From: JBOGXB01 sp050694215
GTDB taxonomy: Bacteria; Actinomycetota; CADDZG01; WHSQ01
Direction: 5' to 3'
DNA length: 15,101 nt
NCBI GenBank assembly: GCA_050694215.1
Contig: JBOGXB010000050.1
Location: 1 to 15,101 of the forward strand
Position numbers and translations under genes: made by a program. The notes below the pieces were generated by a model that saw only the letters and a program-made list of their open reading frames with translations, made no database searches and was not told the DNA's origin. The first letter of the stretch is position 1, and every line of letters starts with the position of its first letter. This document shows, piece by piece, positions 13,868 through 15,101 of this stretch.

Positions 13868-15040
13868 ATGAAGCCAGTCGGGAGCATCAACGACTTACTT
13901 TGCGACGAGCTCGACTCCGCGCAGGCAGCCGTGACCACGGCCCAGCGCCGCCTCCTCGAGGTCATCGCCGAGTGCGACCGCAAGGAGACGTGGCGCGCCG
14001 ACGGCTGCAAGGACCTCGCCCAATGGTTGTCGTCCCGTCTCGGCATCTCCAACTGGGCGGCGAGGCGCTGGATCAATGCCGCTAACGTCCTCCCCCATCT
14101 GCCACTTCTCTCGGCGGCCCTCGATGCCGGGACTCTGTCCCTCGACAAGGTCGTCGAGCTCTGTCGCTTTGCGACGCCGGCGACCGAACGTCAATTGATC
14201 AGGTGGGCTCGCCGGGTCACGGTCACGGGCGTCCGTCGAAAGGCTGACCTCACGAACCGCCCGTCCCCGGAAGACGTCGTGGAAGCCGACCGCACCCGTT
14301 TTCTCCGCTACTGGTGGTTCGACGACGGCAGGCGCCTCGGGCTGGAAGGGTCTATGCCCGCCGACCAGGGGGCCGTGGTCGCCAAGGCCCTCGATCGGAT
14401 GGCCGATCGCGCCCCAGACATCATCGACGAAGACGACCACAATTCCATCTCGTCCGAGGAATCGCTCGAGGTCCGCCGGGCCGACGCCTTGGTGGCGATG
14501 GCGTCGCGAGAGATCGCCTCTGACCAAGATGCAGATCGTGCCACGGTAGTAGTGCATGCGGAGCTCGCCGCCCTGTGCGGCGATGCGCGGGGATGCGAGA
14601 TAGAAGGCGGTCCGGTGATTCACCCCGAGACGGCCCGAAGGCTGTCATGCGACGCCCGTCTGCAGCTGGTGCTGCACGACGGGGCCGGAGAGACGGTTGG
14701 CATCGGGCGCGTGTCGCGCACTCCTCCTCCCTGGCTCCTGCGCCAGCTTCGTCATCGCGATCGGGGCTGTACGTTCCCGGGATGTGAGTCGAGGCGCTTC
14801 CTGCACGCTCATCACATAGAGCACTGGGGTCGAGGCGGACCGACCGACCTCGACAACCTTCTCCTGGTCTGTACCTTCCACCACAAGCTGGTGCATGAAT
14901 ACGGATGGAGGGTCGAGCTGGACGTGCCCGGAGGGTCGAGCTGGTTCCATCCCAATGGTCGGCGCTTCGATCCAGGCTTTCCTGCACCGCAGGGGCCCGA
15001 GCGCGCGCCGCCCGGCACGCAGGTCGCAGCGGTCGCGTGA
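13868..15040 (+). CDS. DUF222 / HNH endonuclease (13E12-like), probably SOS-controlled
   Basis: A 390-residue protein with an N-terminal helical DUF222 region (about 10-280; DLAQWLSSRLGISNWAARRW is characteristic) and a C-terminal HNH nuclease domain. The HNH part has Cys301 and Cys306 in CTFPGC, the His cluster in HAHHIEHW (His315/His316), GGPTDLDN with Asn330, Cys335, and His338/His339/His343 in HHKLVHE. The cysteines probably hold structural zinc and the His-Asn-His set the catalytic metal. The protein is full length with no missing key residue, so it should be an active DNase. This family is abundant and often multicopy in Actinomycetota, where it includes the mycobacterial 13E12 repeat proteins; its cellular job is not well defined. 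The ATG is preceded by AGAGGT at a short 3-base spacing. The last 30 residues are Pro/Arg-rich and probably disordered. Confidence 0.92.
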   Translation: MKPVGSINDLLCDELDSAQAAVTTAQRRLLEVIAECDRKETWRADGCKDLAQWLSSRLGISNWAARRWINAANVLPHLPLLSAALDAGTLSLDKVVELCRFATPATERQLIRWARRVTVTGVRRKADLTNRPSPEDVVEADRTRFLRYWWFDDGRRLGLEGSMPADQGAVVAKALDRMADRAPDIIDEDDHNSISSEESLEVRRADALVAMASREIASDQDADRATVVVHAELAALCGDARGCEIEGGPVIHPETARRLSCDARLQLVLHDGAGETVGIGRVSRTPPPWLLRQLRHRDRGCTFPGCESRRFLHAHHIEHWGRGGPTDLDNLLLVCTFHHKLVHEYGWRVELDVPGGSSWFHPNGRRFDPGFPAPQGPERAPPGTQVAAVA

Positions 15041-15059
15041 TGCATTCAGCTGGCGGGCG

Positions 15060-15077
15060 CAATCCCAGCAAGGATTG
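15060..15077 (+). terminator. Hairpin after the HNH gene
   Basis: CAATCC-CAGCAA-GGATTG is a perfect 6-base-pair stem with a 6-base loop, 20 bases after the stop. No T-tract follows and the stem is not GC-rich, so terminator function is uncertain. The remaining bases to the window end show nothing else. Confidence 0.3.
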
Positions 15078-15101
15078 GTCACTGCCGGTGATCGGCGAGG
15101 C

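Noticed and set aside
13895..14623. Minus-strand open frame of 242 codons opposite the HNH gene
   Set aside because: Mirror frame of the DUF222 region with no motif of its own.
11627..15040. ParB-like protein, exporter and HNH nuclease as one phage-defence island
   Set aside because: The genes lie on different strands without coupling, there are no integrase, repeats or known defence partners, and DUF222/HNH genes are common in actinobacterial chromosomes.

Overview
This window looks like ordinary chromosome from a high-GC bacterium, most likely an actinomycetote. Class and genus cannot be told from the sequence alone. The pointers are high GC with many GTG starts, short leaders and 4-base start/stop overlaps, an argC-J-B-D cluster, a Tat-exported solute-binding protein, a DUF222/HNH endonuclease (a family abundant in Actinomycetota), and a CGAAC-N4-GTTCG LexA-type box of the actinobacterial/Bacillus kind. 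No rRNA, tRNA, CRISPR, insertion sequence or integrase was found.

Layout. (1) Positions 1-3639, minus strand: arginine biosynthesis, argC, argJ, argB and the first 224 codons of argD, cut by the window edge. Each gene overlaps the next by 4 bases. (2) Positions 3640-6878, plus strand: a signalling block. A secreted protein with a C-terminal membrane anchor is coupled by ATGA to a membrane GAF-GGDEF diguanylate cyclase. After a 175-base gap with hairpins comes a single-domain response regulator with an acidic Pro/Glu tail. (3) Positions 6922-11366, minus strand: a complete CUT1-type carbohydrate ABC importer in the order binding protein, ATPase, permease, permease, with a perfect 15-base palindrome upstream. 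(4) Positions 11627-12433, plus strand: an orphan protein with a ParB/sulfiredoxin-like fold. (5) Positions 12494-13750, minus strand: an MFS exporter. (6) Positions 13868-15040, plus strand: a DUF222/HNH endonuclease.

How the parts work together. The arg genes carry N-acetylglutamate through the acetylated steps to acetylornithine, and ArgJ recycles the acetyl group. The anchored protein and cyclase are probably one c-di-GMP signalling unit; the cyclase keeps its active site (GGEEF) and its product-inhibition site (RDFD). The ABC genes form one importer of unknown sugar-like substrate. The best regulatory signal is at 13795-13843: TTGACA-N17-TATGTT, a LexA-box match lying over the -10, and a second perfect palindrome at the predicted transcript start. 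It suggests the endonuclease is induced by DNA damage.

No wholly new system is evident. The items most worth following are the putative SOS-controlled HNH gene, the coupled anchored-protein/cyclase pair, and the orphan ParB-like protein. No intergenic stretch exceeds 300 bases; the longest is the 260 bases at 11367-11626.
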